Source: an uncultured Faecalibacterium sp. (lineage in GTDB: Bacteria; Bacillota; Clostridia; Oscillospirales; Ruminococcaceae). Taken from it: 64,000 nucleotides of DNA. Both the position numbers and the translations under genes were made by a program. Each line of letters begins with the position of its first letter. The first letter of the stretch is position 1. The notes under the pieces were generated by a model. That model was not told the origin of the DNA. It was given only the letters and a program-made list of their open reading frames with translations, and did not search any database. Positions 23,819 through 33,380 of this stretch are shown here, one piece after another. The stretch covers positions 11,181 through 75,180 of the forward strand of contig URVW01000003.1 in the NCBI GenBank assembly GCA_900551435.1, in the 5' to 3' direction.

Positions 23819-24595
23819 ATGATGACGGTTCGATTGATCGCCTATACCCCAGAGCCGGAAAAGGTGGTGGCAGCGGCGGCCAAGCTCTGCTATTCCGATG
23901 CGCACATCACCGACCTGCTGGACGGGCTGGACGACGAAAAAACGGCAAAGTTTCTGAATATGCTCAGTGACCTCGGCCATGCCAGCCCCATTGAACATGC
24001 CAGCTTCACCTTTGGCATCGAGGGTGTCAGCCGCACGCTGCTGGCCCAGATCACCCGCCACCGCATTGCATCGTTCAGCGTTCAAAGCCAGCGCTATGTC
24101 CGTTTGGACGATTTCCGCTATGTCATCCCGCCCGAGATCGAGGCCATCCCTGAAGCAAAGGAAGCCTTTATCGCGAGTATGAACGAGGATGCCAAGCGCT
24201 ACCTCGACCTTGTGCAGAAGCTGGAGGACGGGCACACCGCCCGCCTTATGGCCGAAGGACTGCCTGAAAAACAGGCCCGTGCCAAGGCGTCCAAACAGGC
24301 CAACGAGGACGCACGCTTCGTGCTGCCCAACGCCTGTGAGACGAAGATGGTCGTCACGATGAACGCCCGCAGTCTGCAGAACTTCTTCCATCTGCGCTGC
24401 TGCAACCGGGCACAGTGGGAGATCCGCGCGCTGGCCGAGGAGATGCTTCGGCTGGTCTATCCGGTCGCGCCGCATCTGTTCCGTACGGCGGGACCGGCGT
24501 GCGTGTCCGGCCCCTGCCCGGAGGGCAAGATGTGCTGCGGCAAGACCGCTGAGGTGCGGGACCGCTATGCAGCGCTGAAGGGGGAACAGGCATGA
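23819..24595 (+). CDS. thyX: Flavin-dependent thymidylate synthase
   Basis: This 258-residue protein makes dTMP from dUMP using methylene-tetrahydrofolate and FAD. The ThyX signature [15 protein letters not shown] is intact. The ATG at 23819 (or the adjacent one at 23822) follows GGAGG. A Cys-rich tail ([15 protein letters not shown]) follows the family core, as in many anaerobes. The gene overlaps tmk by four bases (ATGA), so synthesis and phosphorylation of dTMP are translationally coupled. Confidence 0.95.
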   Translation: MMTVRLIAYTPEPEKVVAAAAKLCYSDAHITDLLDGLDDEKTAKFLNMLSDLGHASPIEHASFTFGIEGVSRTLLAQITRHRIASFSVQSQRYVRLDDFRYVIPPEIEAIPEAKEAFIASMNEDAKRYLDLVQKLEDGHTARLMAEGLPEKQARAKASKQANEDARFVLPNACETKMVVTMNARSLQNFFHLRCCNRAQWEIRALAEEMLRLVYPVAPHLFRTAGPACVSGPCPEGKMCCGKTAEVRDRYAALKGEQA

Positions 24596-25260
24596 GCAAG
24601 GGAAAGCTGATCGTGCTGGAAGGGCTGGACGGCAGCGGCAAGGCCACACAGGCAAAGCTGCTGGCCGAAAAGCTGACCGCCGAAGGAAGAGCGGTGCGGG
24701 AAGTGAGCTTCCCGAACTATGCCAGCGATTCCAGCGCACTGGTCAAGATGTATCTGGCCGGCCAGTTCGGCGAAAAGCCGGACGATGTGAACGCCTACGC
24801 GGCCTCGACGTTTTATTCGGTGGACCGCTATGCGGGGTATAAATCGGATTGGGGGACGTTCTACGAGAACGGCGGCGTCATCGTCGCCGACCGCTACACG
24901 ACCTCCAACGCCGTCCACCAGTGCTCGAAGCTCCCGCCGGAACAGTGGGAGAGCTTTCTGCAATGGCTGTTTGATTTCGAGTTCCGGCTGCTGGGACTGC
25001 CCGCGCCGGACTGCGTGATCTACTTACAGGTGGACCCCGCCGTGAGCCAGAAGCTGATGACCCAGCGCTACCACGGCGACGAGAGCAAAAAGGATGTCCA
25101 CGAGAAGGATGTGGAGTACCTGAAGCGGAGCCGCCGCGCCGCCGAATTTTGTGCGGCGCATCTCGGCTGGCAGACCGTTGCCTGTTCGGAGGGCGATTCC
25201 ATGCGCAGCATCGAAGCCATCCAGCAGGAAGTGCAGAAGCTGGCGGAACAGGTCCTGTAA
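24592..25260 (+). CDS. tmk: Thymidylate kinase
   Basis: This is a 222-residue P-loop kinase converting dTMP to dTDP. The P-loop is [14 protein letters not shown], with Ala where Thr or Ser is usual. DRY appears as [15 protein letters not shown], followed by the LID region ([12 protein letters not shown]). It starts inside the end of thyX. The conserved neighbour set (thyX-tmk) supports the role over other nucleotide kinases. Confidence 0.9.
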   Translation: MSKGKLIVLEGLDGSGKATQAKLLAEKLTAEGRAVREVSFPNYASDSSALVKMYLAGQFGEKPDDVNAYAASTFYSVDRYAGYKSDWGTFYENGGVIVADRYTTSNAVHQCSKLPPEQWESFLQWLFDFEFRLLGLPAPDCVIYLQVDPAVSQKLMTQRYHGDESKKDVHEKDVEYLKRSRRAAEFCAAHLGWQTVACSEGDSMRSIEAIQQEVQKLAEQVL

Positions 25261-25300
25261 CAGGACTGGATAAAAAATGAGCAAGGAGGAATCCTATTTC

Positions 25301-26113
25301 ATGTACCGTTTGATGCAGCCGTCCGACCGGGCGGAGATCACCACGCTGTGGCAGCGTGAGCACGGAGACTCGGAAGCTTTCGTCATGAAAGTCCTCGAGC
25401 AGTTTGCGGGCGAACAGAACGTCTACGTCGCCGAGGAGAATGATCGGATCGAAGCGGTGGTGCTGGCAGTCCCAGTCACCTTGCAGGGCCGCACGGGCTG
25501 TTACCTTTACGGCCTGACCGGGCAGGGGAGCCTGATCCTGGCGGGCCTTGTGGACCATCTCTGCGCCCAGCAGCGGGCAAAAGGGGCGGGATTCGTGGTG
25601 ACCGTCCCGACCGGGCCGGAACAGGCCGCGCTGCTGCAGGACAAGGGATTCCAGTGGGCGTTCCCGCTGCGGTGTCTGCCCCGCGAGGTGGAGCGCAACC
25701 TGTGGAGCCAAGCTGAATTCGACTCGGTGACCGCGAAAAAGCTCTGCGAACTGCGGGCGCGGTTCTGGCCGGATACGGTCCAGCTCCCGCCGGAGCAGAT
25801 GGCGGTCGTGTTCGGCGACCTGTACTCCCGCGGTGCGACCATCGTGTCCAGCGAAGAAGGCTACGGCATCTATTTCCGCAAAGAGGATACCCTTTATTTT
25901 GTTGAGATGATGGCTTCCGGCGACCGTGCCGCCGAAAAGCTGATGGAAGCGGCCCGCGAAAAAGAAGTCATCGTGGAAAAGGCTGTCATCACCGTGGGCG
26001 CGGCGCAGAACCTCTTCCTTGGAGAGGGCAAGCGGCAGGACTACGGCATGATCCGCTTTGAGGGTGAGCCTTTTGATGTGAGCGAAAGCTACATGCGGCT
26101 GATGATGGACTGA
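25301..26113 (+). CDS. GNAT-like acetyltransferase, two-domain
   Basis: This is a 270-residue protein. The N-terminal half (about 1-130) follows a GNAT fold with NVYVAEENDRIEAVVLAVPV and a degenerate acetyl-CoA region. The C-terminal half resembles the second domain of tandem GNAT proteins. ATG 25301 is chosen because AAGGAGG lies 11 bases upstream; an ATG at 25277 has no ribosome site. It lies between tmk and mltG in the same direction. Substrate unknown. Confidence 0.72.
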   Translation: MYRLMQPSDRAEITTLWQREHGDSEAFVMKVLEQFAGEQNVYVAEENDRIEAVVLAVPVTLQGRTGCYLYGLTGQGSLILAGLVDHLCAQQRAKGAGFVVTVPTGPEQAALLQDKGFQWAFPLRCLPREVERNLWSQAEFDSVTAKKLCELRARFWPDTVQLPPEQMAVVFGDLYSRGATIVSSEEGYGIYFRKEDTLYFVEMMASGDRAAEKLMEAAREKEVIVEKAVITVGAAQNLFLGEGKRQDYGMIRFEGEPFDVSESYMRLMMD

Positions 26114-26126
26114 AAGGGAGCTGAGT

Positions 26127-27263
26127 ATGGCAAAAAATACCCCCCAAAAACATCATAAAAAGGGCGGTGCAGCGAAAGTCTTTTTGATTTTGCTGCTGAT
26201 CGTTCTGCTGGCGGCGGGAGCGGTTTTTCTGCTGGCCAAGCGGGAGATCGACGGCACAGATGCCCCCGGGGAAGCGGTCACGGTCAAGATCGAGCAGGGC
26301 AGCGGCGTGAGCTCCATTGCCCAAAAGCTCAAGGACGCGGGCGTGATCCATTCCGCCCAGCTCTTCCGCTGGTACGTCGGCCGCGAGGGGGCAGCGGCAA
26401 AGCTGCAGTACGGTGAATTTTCGCTGGAACCCGGCAGCTCCTACGATGCCCTTATCGAAGCCCTTTCGGAGTATGCCAAGGCAGAGTCGGTGCGCTTGAC
26501 CTTCCCGGAGGGCACGACCGCCATCGCGATTGCCAACATGATGGAAAAAGCCGGTCTGTGCACCGCCGAGGAGTTCCTTGAGGAAGCCAACACCGGCGAT
26601 TTCAGCGAGTACAAATTCTGGAAGTACGTCCCGGATGACGAGAACGCCCCCGACCGCTTTCTGAAGTGCGAGGGGTATCTCTTCCCGGACACCTATGAAT
26701 TTTTGGTGGAGGATACCGTCCACAACTACGTTGCAACGTTCTATTCGCATTTTGATAAGCAGTTCACTGACGAGATGTACAAGGAGCTGGACCAGCAGGA
26801 CCTGAGCCTGTCGGAGGTCATCACGCTGGCGTCTTTTGTACAGGAAGAAGCCGGAAACGATCAGGACTCCAACGTGGCGCAGGTGTTCCGCAACCGGTTG
26901 GCGGAGGATTCGCCCTATCCAAAACTGCAGAGCAACACGTCCAGTTACGTCCAGAGCGACGAGGACAACAACTATCTGTGGAACTGGGTCGCGCCCTATT
27001 ACGGCGGCTGGGATAAAATTCCGGACCACATCCGGGAAGCCTACGATACCTACACCTGCATCGGTCTGCCCGCCGGCCCCATCTCCAACCCGGGGATGGC
27101 CGCCATTCAGGCCGCGCTGGACCCGCAGCCAGATGACGAGGTCAAGGACTGCTATTTCTTTGTGACCGACCTGAGCGGCCATTACTACTATGCCCGCACC
27201 TACGCGGAGCACCAGACCAACTGCGCCAAGGCTGCAGAGGTCAATCAGAGTTTGAAAAAATAA
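26127..27263 (+). CDS. mltG: Endolytic peptidoglycan transglycosylase, MltG/YceG family
   Basis: This is a 378-residue protein with a basic N-terminus and one transmembrane helix (about 17-38), so the active part is extracytoplasmic. A LysM-like region (VTVKIEQGSGVSSIAQKLKD) precedes the YceG domain. The likely catalytic Glu lies in LASFVQEEAG, and the C-terminal GLPAGPISNPGMAAI and YYYARTYAEHQ are family hallmarks. MltG cuts nascent glycan strands and sets their length. It follows the GNAT gene by 13 bp and precedes the U32 gene by 10 bp. Confidence 0.95.
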   Translation: MAKNTPQKHHKKGGAAKVFLILLLIVLLAAGAVFLLAKREIDGTDAPGEAVTVKIEQGSGVSSIAQKLKDAGVIHSAQLFRWYVGREGAAAKLQYGEFSLEPGSSYDALIEALSEYAKAESVRLTFPEGTTAIAIANMMEKAGLCTAEEFLEEANTGDFSEYKFWKYVPDDENAPDRFLKCEGYLFPDTYEFLVEDTVHNYVATFYSHFDKQFTDEMYKELDQQDLSLSEVITLASFVQEEAGNDQDSNVAQVFRNRLAEDSPYPKLQSNTSSYVQSDEDNNYLWNWVAPYYGGWDKIPDHIREAYDTYTCIGLPAGPISNPGMAAIQAALDPQPDDEVKDCYFFVTDLSGHYYYARTYAEHQTNCAKAAEVNQSLKK

Positions 27264-27273
27264 GAGGTTTATT

Positions 27274-28494
27274 ATGCTGCAAATCCCGGAACTTCTGTCT
27301 CCTGCGGGCGATCTGGAACGCCTGCGTTATGCCATCAACTACGGCGCAGATGCAGTCTACTGCAGTCTGCCCGAGTTCGGAATGCGCTCAGCCCCGGCGA
27401 ATTTCACGCCGGAACAGCTGACAGAGGGCGTCATCTATGCCCACGCCCGCGGCCGCAAGGTCTATCTGACCATGAACACCCTGCCCACCAATGAGGAAGC
27501 AGACCGTCTGCCGGATGCCATCCATTCGGCGGCTTCGGCGGGCGTGGATGCTTTCATCGTGGCGGACCTCGGCGTGCTGGAAGCGTGCAAGCAGTTTGCA
27601 CCGGATATCGACGTGCACATGTCCACCCAGACGGGCATCACCAACTGGGCGGCTGCCCGTGCGGCCTACAATATGGGCGCAAAGCGCGTCGTGCTGGCCC
27701 GTGAGCTGACGCTGCAGGATATCGCGACCATCCGCGACAAAACGCCCCCGGAACTGGAGATCGAAGCCTTTGTGCACGGCGCAATGTGCATGAGCGTTTC
27801 GGGCCGGTGTCTGCTGTCCAACTACATGACCGGCCGCGACTCCAACCGGGGCCAGTGCGCCCAGCCCTGCCGCTGGAAATACTACCTGAGCGAGGAGACC
27901 CGCCCCGGCCAGCTCTACGAGATCGGCGAGAACGAGAACGGGAGCTATATCCTCAACGCGAATGATATGTGCACCGCGCCCTTCCTTGACCTCATCTGCA
28001 AGGCGGGCGTGGACAGTCTGAAGATCGAGGGCCGCGCTAAGACCTTCTACTATGTGGCCAGCGTCACGGCGGCGTACCGCAAAGCGCTGGACCAGTATCT
28101 GGCCGACCCCATGAACGACAACTTTGAACTGCCGGACGAAGTCTTGGCCGAGCTGACCCGCACCAGCCACCGCCATTACTCCCCGGGCTTCTACTTTGGC
28201 CGCGAACAGGCCAAACAGGCCACCGACAGTGCCACCTACATCCGCGAATGGGAGTTCGTGGGCACGGTGGACGGCTGGGAGAATGGCGTTGCAAGCTGCC
28301 AGCAGCGGGGCAAGTGGACTCTTGGCGACACGCTGGAAGTGCTCTGCCCGGACGGCCGCAGCATCCCGCTGCATCCGGAGTGGATCAAGAATGAGGCAGG
28401 GGAGCAGGTGGAATCCACGCCCCACGCGATGGAGCACTACACCATCCCCACGCCGGAACTGCCCCCGATGAGCCTTCTGCGCCGGAAGGTTTAA
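27274..28494 (+). CDS. Peptidase-U32-family protein (probable tRNA uridine hydroxylation factor)
   Basis: This is a 406-residue protein with the U32 signature in two parts, EAFVHGAMCMSVSGRCLLSN and GRDSNRGQCAQPCRWKY, which supplies clustered Cys likely to hold an Fe-S centre. Family members TrhP/YrrN-YrrO make 5-hydroxyuridine in tRNA wobble positions; older annotations call them collagenases. The gene order mltG-U32 is common in Firmicutes. Last gene of the run that begins with pcrA. Confidence 0.9.
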   Translation: MLQIPELLSPAGDLERLRYAINYGADAVYCSLPEFGMRSAPANFTPEQLTEGVIYAHARGRKVYLTMNTLPTNEEADRLPDAIHSAASAGVDAFIVADLGVLEACKQFAPDIDVHMSTQTGITNWAAARAAYNMGAKRVVLARELTLQDIATIRDKTPPELEIEAFVHGAMCMSVSGRCLLSNYMTGRDSNRGQCAQPCRWKYYLSEETRPGQLYEIGENENGSYILNANDMCTAPFLDLICKAGVDSLKIEGRAKTFYYVASVTAAYRKALDQYLADPMNDNFELPDEVLAELTRTSHRHYSPGFYFGREQAKQATDSATYIREWEFVGTVDGWENGVASCQQRGKWTLGDTLEVLCPDGRSIPLHPEWIKNEAGEQVESTPHAMEHYTIPTPELPPMSLLRRKV

Positions 28495-28537
28495 GATGTA
28501 AAAGGCCGATAATCCGGACCTACAAAAACGCAATCAG

Positions 28538-28635
28538 AAAAAGGCTGCTGCAAGTCAACCCTCTGTCTCACCCCATGGCTCTCCGCAAAGGAAAGCCGCG
28601 GGTGTGATGAAGAAGCTGACTGCAGCAGCCTTTTT
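28538..28635. terminator. Bidirectional terminator between the U32 and GNAT genes
   Basis: AAAAAGGCTGCTGCA (28538-28552) and TGCAGCAGCCTTTTT (28621-28635) are complementary across a long loop, between two convergent genes. Confidence 0.75.
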
Positions 28636-28643
28636 GTTGCAAC

Positions 28644-29375
28644 TTAGTCCAGTTTGAGCTTGGAAAAATCGGTGCAGAGGTATTCATATGCCTTATCGGT
28701 GACCTGAAAGCCCATCTTGGCATACATATCTTTGGGCGTGTCGTCCGGGTCGGCGTGAAGATACAGGATCTCTCCGCGTTTCTGGGCGGTTTCGGCAACA
28801 TGCCGGATCAAAGTCGTGGCGATATACCGATGGCGGAACTCCTCGCCCACCAGAAGGCTATCCATGCAGACATACCCGCCTGACGGATAGATGTAGCAGG
28901 AACCCGCCAGCTGTCCGTTCCAATAGGCCCCGAGGAAGGTCAGTTTTTCCCGCAGACGATGGTTGTTCCGCACGGTGAAATCCTCCCCGTACAGAGGGCC
29001 GTAGTATCGCAGTTCGTGCTGTTCCAGCTCGTCAAAATCCGGGGTGCGGATGGAGACTTCCGGGTTGGTTTTCCAGCCGCTGATGTCGGCATCCTTTGGC
29101 AAAACCATCGTCAGGGTCGAGTCTCCTTCAAGCCCGAATGCGTTGCCCAGCGGCTCGTGACCTTCCAGCTTGAGAAAGGCATCGCCCCGCGCTTTCTGAT
29201 AAGCCAGCGCGGCCCGGACTTCCTCCACAGAGGGCTGTCCGGAATAGAAAAACGAGTTGTGGTCGTATTTGTCTCGCAGCTGGTCGTCCTCCCGCTTGGT
29301 CAGATGCTCGGAAAAGGGGCGGGAAACCGAAAACAGTGCAGTAAAGCGTTCATCGATGGTTCTTGTCGGATTCAT
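28644..29375 (-). CDS. GNAT-family N-acetyltransferase
   Basis: This is a 243-residue protein with the acetyltransferase core at about 95-240: AYWNGQLAGSCYIYPSGG, MDSLLVGEEFRHRYIATTLI (motif A, with RHRYIAT at the acetyl-CoA loop) and YAKMGFQVTD. The N-terminal 90 residues are a family-specific extension. CAGGAGAAGC precedes the ATG (29373-29375). An extended -10 box (TGGTATACT, near 29408-29416) lies upstream. Substrate unknown. Confidence 0.82.
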   Translation of the reverse strand: MNPTRTIDERFTALFSVSRPFSEHLTKREDDQLRDKYDHNSFFYSGQPSVEEVRAALAYQKARGDAFLKLEGHEPLGNAFGLEGDSTLTMVLPKDADISGWKTNPEVSIRTPDFDELEQHELRYYGPLYGEDFTVRNNHRLREKLTFLGAYWNGQLAGSCYIYPSGGYVCMDSLLVGEEFRHRYIATTLIRHVAETAQKRGEILYLHADPDDTPKDMYAKMGFQVTDKAYEYLCTDFSKLKLD

Positions 29376-29455
29376 AGTGCTTCTCCTGAAAGTGAAATTG
29401 AATTGAGTATACCACAGTTCCCCGGAAAAGAACACCCCCCCCTGCGGGAGCGCAG

Positions 29456-30232
29456 TTAGTTTGCCGCCAATGCATCCAGAATTTCGCGGGCCTGACGGAT
29501 GGTGGTTTCGCTGGTCTGCCAGAGGTCAAATTCCGAGAAGCCGGGAAGTCCCATCGGGACGCCCTCCCGGCGGAAGGTCATCCGGCTGTCCAGTACCTGC
29601 TTGCCGGAAAGGTGGAATGCATGTGCGCCCGTCTCTGCGGCAAGAGCGGGGAGGTTGCTGGGCGAGACGCCCGCGCCGACCAGAATTTCGATGCGGCCTT
29701 CGGCGCGGCAGACCAGCTCGCGGAGCAGGGAAGCCCCGGCGGGGGCGCTTGCGGCTTGTCCGCTGGTGAGGATGGTAGTCAGGCCCAGCTCACAGGCGGC
29801 TTCCAGCGCGGCATAGGGGTCCCGGCAGACATCAAATGCACGATGGAGCGTCAGAGCTACCGGACGCCCTGCGGCGTCGGCGGCAGATCTCGCAGCGGCG
29901 TAGATGGGGCGCAGGGCGTCCACATCCAGCGCACCGTCCGGCGTCAGAACGCCGGTCACGATGCCGTCCGCCCCGGCTTCGACCAGAGCGGCGGCGGATT
30001 CGGCCATCTGTTCCAGCTCCCAGTGGTCATAGCAGAAATCGCCGAAGCGGGGGCGGAGCAGGGCGCGGACCGGCAGACCGGTTTCGGCCTTGACCTGACG
30101 CAGAAGGGCAAGGCTGGGCGTCGTGCCGCCAACAATGAGGTCGGCGCAAAGCTCCAAGCGGTCTGCGCCGCCGTTCTTTGCCGCCAGTGCGCTGGCGGTG
30201 CTGTCAACACAGACTTCGAGGGTGTAGGACAT
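29456..30232 (-). CDS. cutC: CutC-family protein
   Basis: This is a 258-residue TIM-barrel protein with the CutC start (LEVCVDSTASALAAKNGGADRLELC cut to its first strand and helix), GGTTPS, VRALLRPRFGDFCY and TLHRAFDVCRDP. CutC was named for copper homeostasis; its enzymatic activity is unsettled. It is transcribed in the same direction behind galT but separated by a hairpin terminator at 30262-30288, so it probably depends partly on readthrough. Confidence 0.92.
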   Translation of the reverse strand: MSYTLEVCVDSTASALAAKNGGADRLELCADLIVGGTTPSLALLRQVKAETGLPVRALLRPRFGDFCYDHWELEQMAESAAALVEAGADGIVTGVLTPDGALDVDALRPIYAAARSAADAAGRPVALTLHRAFDVCRDPYAALEAACELGLTTILTSGQAASAPAGASLLRELVCRAEGRIEILVGAGVSPSNLPALAAETGAHAFHLSGKQVLDSRMTFRREGVPMGLPGFSEFDLWQTSETTIRQAREILDALAAN

Positions 30233-30261
30233 TTTGGGATTCTCCTTTTAGATTTAACAAA

Positions 30262-30288
30262 ACCCGCCAACAGAAACTGCTGACGGGT
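30262..30288 (-). terminator. Terminator after galT
   Basis: On the minus strand ACCCGTCAGCAG pairs with CTGTTGGCGGGT (a few G-U pairs), followed by TTTGTT. Confidence 0.65.
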
Positions 30289-30306
30289 CTTGCTGTTTGG
30301 AAAAAC

Positions 30307-31806
30307 TTATTTTACAGATTCAAGGAACCGCACGAAGCCCGCGCGTCCGGCCTCGTCCAGCTTGTAAACACCGGCATCGGCCAGAACTTCAGCAAAGACA
30401 TGGCCGATCTCATCCTGCACGATGCTGTGAACATTTTCTGCGTTTAGATCGGGGTGGCGGGACAAGAACTCGCCCGCCCACTCGGCGTGCTTCTGGATGT
30501 TCTCGCCATACTCGGAAGCGGGGGTGCGGTTGACCAGAGCTGTTTCCAACTCGGCCATCTCGCCCTTCAAGCGGCTGGGCAGAACGGCCAGACCCATGAC
30601 TTCGATCAGGCCGATATTCTCCTTTTTGATGTGGTGGAGCTTTGCGTGGGGGTGATAGACGCCCAGCGGATGCTCCGGCGTGGTGATGTTGTTGCGAAGC
30701 ACGAGGTCGAGCTGGAACTTGCCGTCCCGCATCCGGGCGATGGGGGTGATGGTGTTGTGCGGCTCACCGTCCGTCTCGGCAAAGATGAAGCACTTCTCAT
30801 CAGAATATCCGCGCCATGCCGTCAAAATCTTGTCGGCCAGCTCCACCAGACGGGTATCGTCGGCGCAGGTCAGGCGGATGCAGCTCATGGGCCAGTGGAC
30901 GATGCCGGCTTCCACATCCTCATAGCCGGGGAAGGTCCATGCCTTTTCGATGGGCGCTTTGGCCATGGCAAATTCGTAGTGGCCGCCTTGGAAGTGGTCG
31001 TGGCTCAGGATGCTGCCGCCGACGATGGGCAGATCCGCGTTGCTGCCCACGAAATAGTGGGGGAACAGCGCCACGAAGTCCAGCAGCTTGCGGAAGGTGG
31101 CCCGCTCGATCTTCATGGGGGTGTGCTGATTGTTAAACACGATACAGTGCTCGTTATAGTAGACGTAGGGGCTGTACTGCAGGTTCCATGCGCTGTCGTT
31201 GATGGTCAGCGGGATGATGCGGTGATTCTCGCGGGCGGGATGGTTCATCCGGCCGGCATAGCCCTCGTTCTCCACGCAGAGCTGGCACTTGGGATAGGCG
31301 CTCTGGGGAGCCAGCTTGGCGGCGGCAATGGCTTTGGGGTCCTTTTCGGGCTTGGAAAGGTTGATGGTGATATCCAGATCGCCGTAGGGGGTCTTGGTGA
31401 CCCACTTCAGGTCCCGCTTGATGCGGTAGCGGCGGATGTAGTCGGTGTCCTGACTGAACTCATAAAACCAGTCGGTGGCGGCCTGCGGGCCTTCGTTCTC
31501 GTAGCGCTCCTCAAAGTTGGCGCGCACGATGGAGGGACGCGGGGTCAGCACGCCCATGAGTTTGGTGTCAAAGAGGTCACGGGCGGTGGAGTTGTCCTCG
31601 CACACGCCGCGGGCCACAGCGTCATTGACCAGCGTTTTCAGGATGGCTTCGAGGTCCGTGTAGCAGACTTCGCCTTCCGGTTCGGTGAAGCTGTCCAGCT
31701 GCAGGGTCATGAGCAGCTGATTACGGATGTAAATTTCGTCGTCGGGCAGGATCAGGCCGGTGTCCAGACCATAATTGACGAGCTGTTGGATCGCAGTCGA
31801 GATCAC
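30307..31806 (-). CDS. galT: UDP-glucose:hexose-1-phosphate uridylyltransferase (Firmicute type)
   Basis: This 499-residue protein matches the long GalT type of Firmicutes. It exchanges galactose-1-phosphate with UDP-glucose in the Leloir pathway. Typical stretches are NEHCIVFNNQHTPM, GGSILSHDHFQGGHYEFAM (the SHDHFQGG His motif) and LGVYHPHAKLHHIKKENIG. It starts four bases before the end of galK (overlapping start and stop), so translation is coupled. Confidence 0.95.
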   Translation of the reverse strand: MISTAIQQLVNYGLDTGLILPDDEIYIRNQLLMTLQLDSFTEPEGEVCYTDLEAILKTLVNDAVARGVCEDNSTARDLFDTKLMGVLTPRPSIVRANFEERYENEGPQAATDWFYEFSQDTDYIRRYRIKRDLKWVTKTPYGDLDITINLSKPEKDPKAIAAAKLAPQSAYPKCQLCVENEGYAGRMNHPARENHRIIPLTINDSAWNLQYSPYVYYNEHCIVFNNQHTPMKIERATFRKLLDFVALFPHYFVGSNADLPIVGGSILSHDHFQGGHYEFAMAKAPIEKAWTFPGYEDVEAGIVHWPMSCIRLTCADDTRLVELADKILTAWRGYSDEKCFIFAETDGEPHNTITPIARMRDGKFQLDLVLRNNITTPEHPLGVYHPHAKLHHIKKENIGLIEVMGLAVLPSRLKGEMAELETALVNRTPASEYGENIQKHAEWAGEFLSRHPDLNAENVHSIVQDEIGHVFAEVLADAGVYKLDEAGRAGFVRFLESVK

Positions 31807-33089
31807 AGGACAGCGCCCCCTTCCGGACGGATGCTCAGCACATGGCAGCGGCCCTCGCCGAGGATGGCTTCCATCTGTGCCTTAAAGTCGGCCAGCAGCT
31901 CGACCGGCACGAAAGCCTGAACTGTGCCCGCAAATCCGCCGCCGTGGACGCGGACTGCGCCATGGCCGTTCAGGATGTGCTTGGCGGCGGCGATGGTCAC
32001 AGCCACCTCCTGATGCTCCTTGTACCCGGCGGGGATGACGTTCTGCAGATACTCCCAGCTGCTCAGGCCGGACTCGTTGACCAGCTGCAGGAAGGCGTCG
32101 AAGTCTCCGGCGCGCAGGGCTTCCACCTGCTTGGTCACGCGGTCATTATCGGCGTAGACATGGAACGCGCGCAGGACGGCACGGTCGCCGCACTGTCTGC
32201 GGCACTCGGGCAGCTTGGCGAGGAACGTCTCGAACGGGACCTCGCGCAGGACCTCGCCGCCGCAGACCGCAGCCACCGCGCGGCAGTCCGCCGGAATGGC
32301 AGCATACTCGTCGGTCAGATCGGCGTGGTCGGCGCCGGAATCCAGAATGCAGAGCGCAAGGCCCGCCTTGGAGAAATCGACCTGCACCGGCTCGACGATG
32401 GGGTGGGCCGGATCGGCGAAATCGATGGTGATGATGTTGCCGACGCTGGAAGCCATCTGGTCCATCAGGCCGCAGGGCTTGCCAAAGTAGACGTTCTCCG
32501 CCCACTGGCCGATCTGCGCAATGGCGATGGGGGAGACTTTTTCGGTCATGAAGCAGTCATTGAGGATGACGCCGATGAGCACTTCGAACGCTGCAGAGGA
32601 CGAAACGCCGCTGCCTTTGGGCACGTTGGAAGAGATGTACACATCCAAGCCGGACAGGGCCGCGCCGCGCTCCTTGAAGGCTTCGCACTCGCCGCGCAGC
32701 AGGGACATGGTGGTGTTTTCCTCTTCCTTGCGGGCAGCGAGGTCGGCCAAGTCGATGACGCACAGGTCATAACCCTCGCTCTGGACGCGCAGCTGGTTCA
32801 GGCTGTTGGGGGCGGCCGCCGCGATCATATCGATGTTGACGCTGCCGGCCAGCACGCGGCCATGCTGATGGTCGGTGTGGTTGCCGCCGATCTCGGTGCG
32901 GCCCGGGGCGCTGTACAGTCCGGCAGTCTCGTGTGCACCGAAGGTGGTTTCCAGCCCGTCCAGCACGGCTTCGTACCGTGCGGCGTGCGCGGGGGTCTGC
33001 TCCGGGGCGCAGCAATACAGCGAAGCCAGACGGTCGGTGTGGACGCCGCCGGAAAGCTCCTGCTTCCAGACAGAAATGGATTTCATCAT
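31803..33089 (-). CDS. galK: Galactokinase
   Basis: This is a 428-residue GHMP kinase phosphorylating galactose. GRTEIGGNHTDHQHG is the galactokinase signature and PKGSGVSSSAAFEVLIG is the ATP-binding GHMP motif. A third motif, RVHGGGFAGTVQAFVP, lies near the C-terminus. The start (two adjacent ATGs, 33084-33089) follows GAGGAGG. It heads the operon with galT. Upstream, a hairpin (33129-33151) lies in the leader; no epimerase gene is nearby. Confidence 0.95.
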   Translation of the reverse strand: MMKSISVWKQELSGGVHTDRLASLYCCAPEQTPAHAARYEAVLDGLETTFGAHETAGLYSAPGRTEIGGNHTDHQHGRVLAGSVNIDMIAAAAPNSLNQLRVQSEGYDLCVIDLADLAARKEEENTTMSLLRGECEAFKERGAALSGLDVYISSNVPKGSGVSSSAAFEVLIGVILNDCFMTEKVSPIAIAQIGQWAENVYFGKPCGLMDQMASSVGNIITIDFADPAHPIVEPVQVDFSKAGLALCILDSGADHADLTDEYAAIPADCRAVAAVCGGEVLREVPFETFLAKLPECRRQCGDRAVLRAFHVYADNDRVTKQVEALRAGDFDAFLQLVNESGLSSWEYLQNVIPAGYKEHQEVAVTIAAAKHILNGHGAVRVHGGGFAGTVQAFVPVELLADFKAQMEAILGEGRCHVLSIRPEGGAVL

Positions 33090-33128
33090 GGCGAGTTCCT
33101 CCTCTGAACAAATCGAGCAAAATAACGT

Positions 33129-33151
33129 CACAGCCCACAGGACGGGCTGTG
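33129..33151 (-). other. Leader hairpin upstream of galK
   Basis: CACAGCCC (33129-33136) pairs with GGGCTGTG (33144-33151). A TTATAA-like -10 region lies about 20 bp farther upstream on the minus strand. It may be a regulator site or an mRNA-stabilising element. Confidence 0.4.
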
Positions 33152-33277
33152 GGTGGATCTCTACCCTTATAATAAAGAATCTCTGCGAAAAAGACCATGC
33201 GTTATTGTTGCATCTCAATGCAAAGTTGCAAAAACTTTGCGGGTGAATTTTGTGCAGAAATTCCTGCAAGAGAGCTG

Positions 33278-33380
33278 AAAAAATCCTCCAAACCGGAAAA
33301 GCATTGGCGACAAACCACAAAGAATTGCCCTTTGCAGCGGGATGACGGAATGTTTTCCGATATGGAGGATTGGATTTTTC
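33278..33380 (-). terminator. Terminator of the XpaC-like gene
   Basis: On the minus strand GAAAAATCCAATCCTCCA (from 33380) pairs with TGGAGGATTTTTTC (to 33278), with an inner CGGAAAA/TTTTCCGG stem. It begins at the stop codon. Confidence 0.6.
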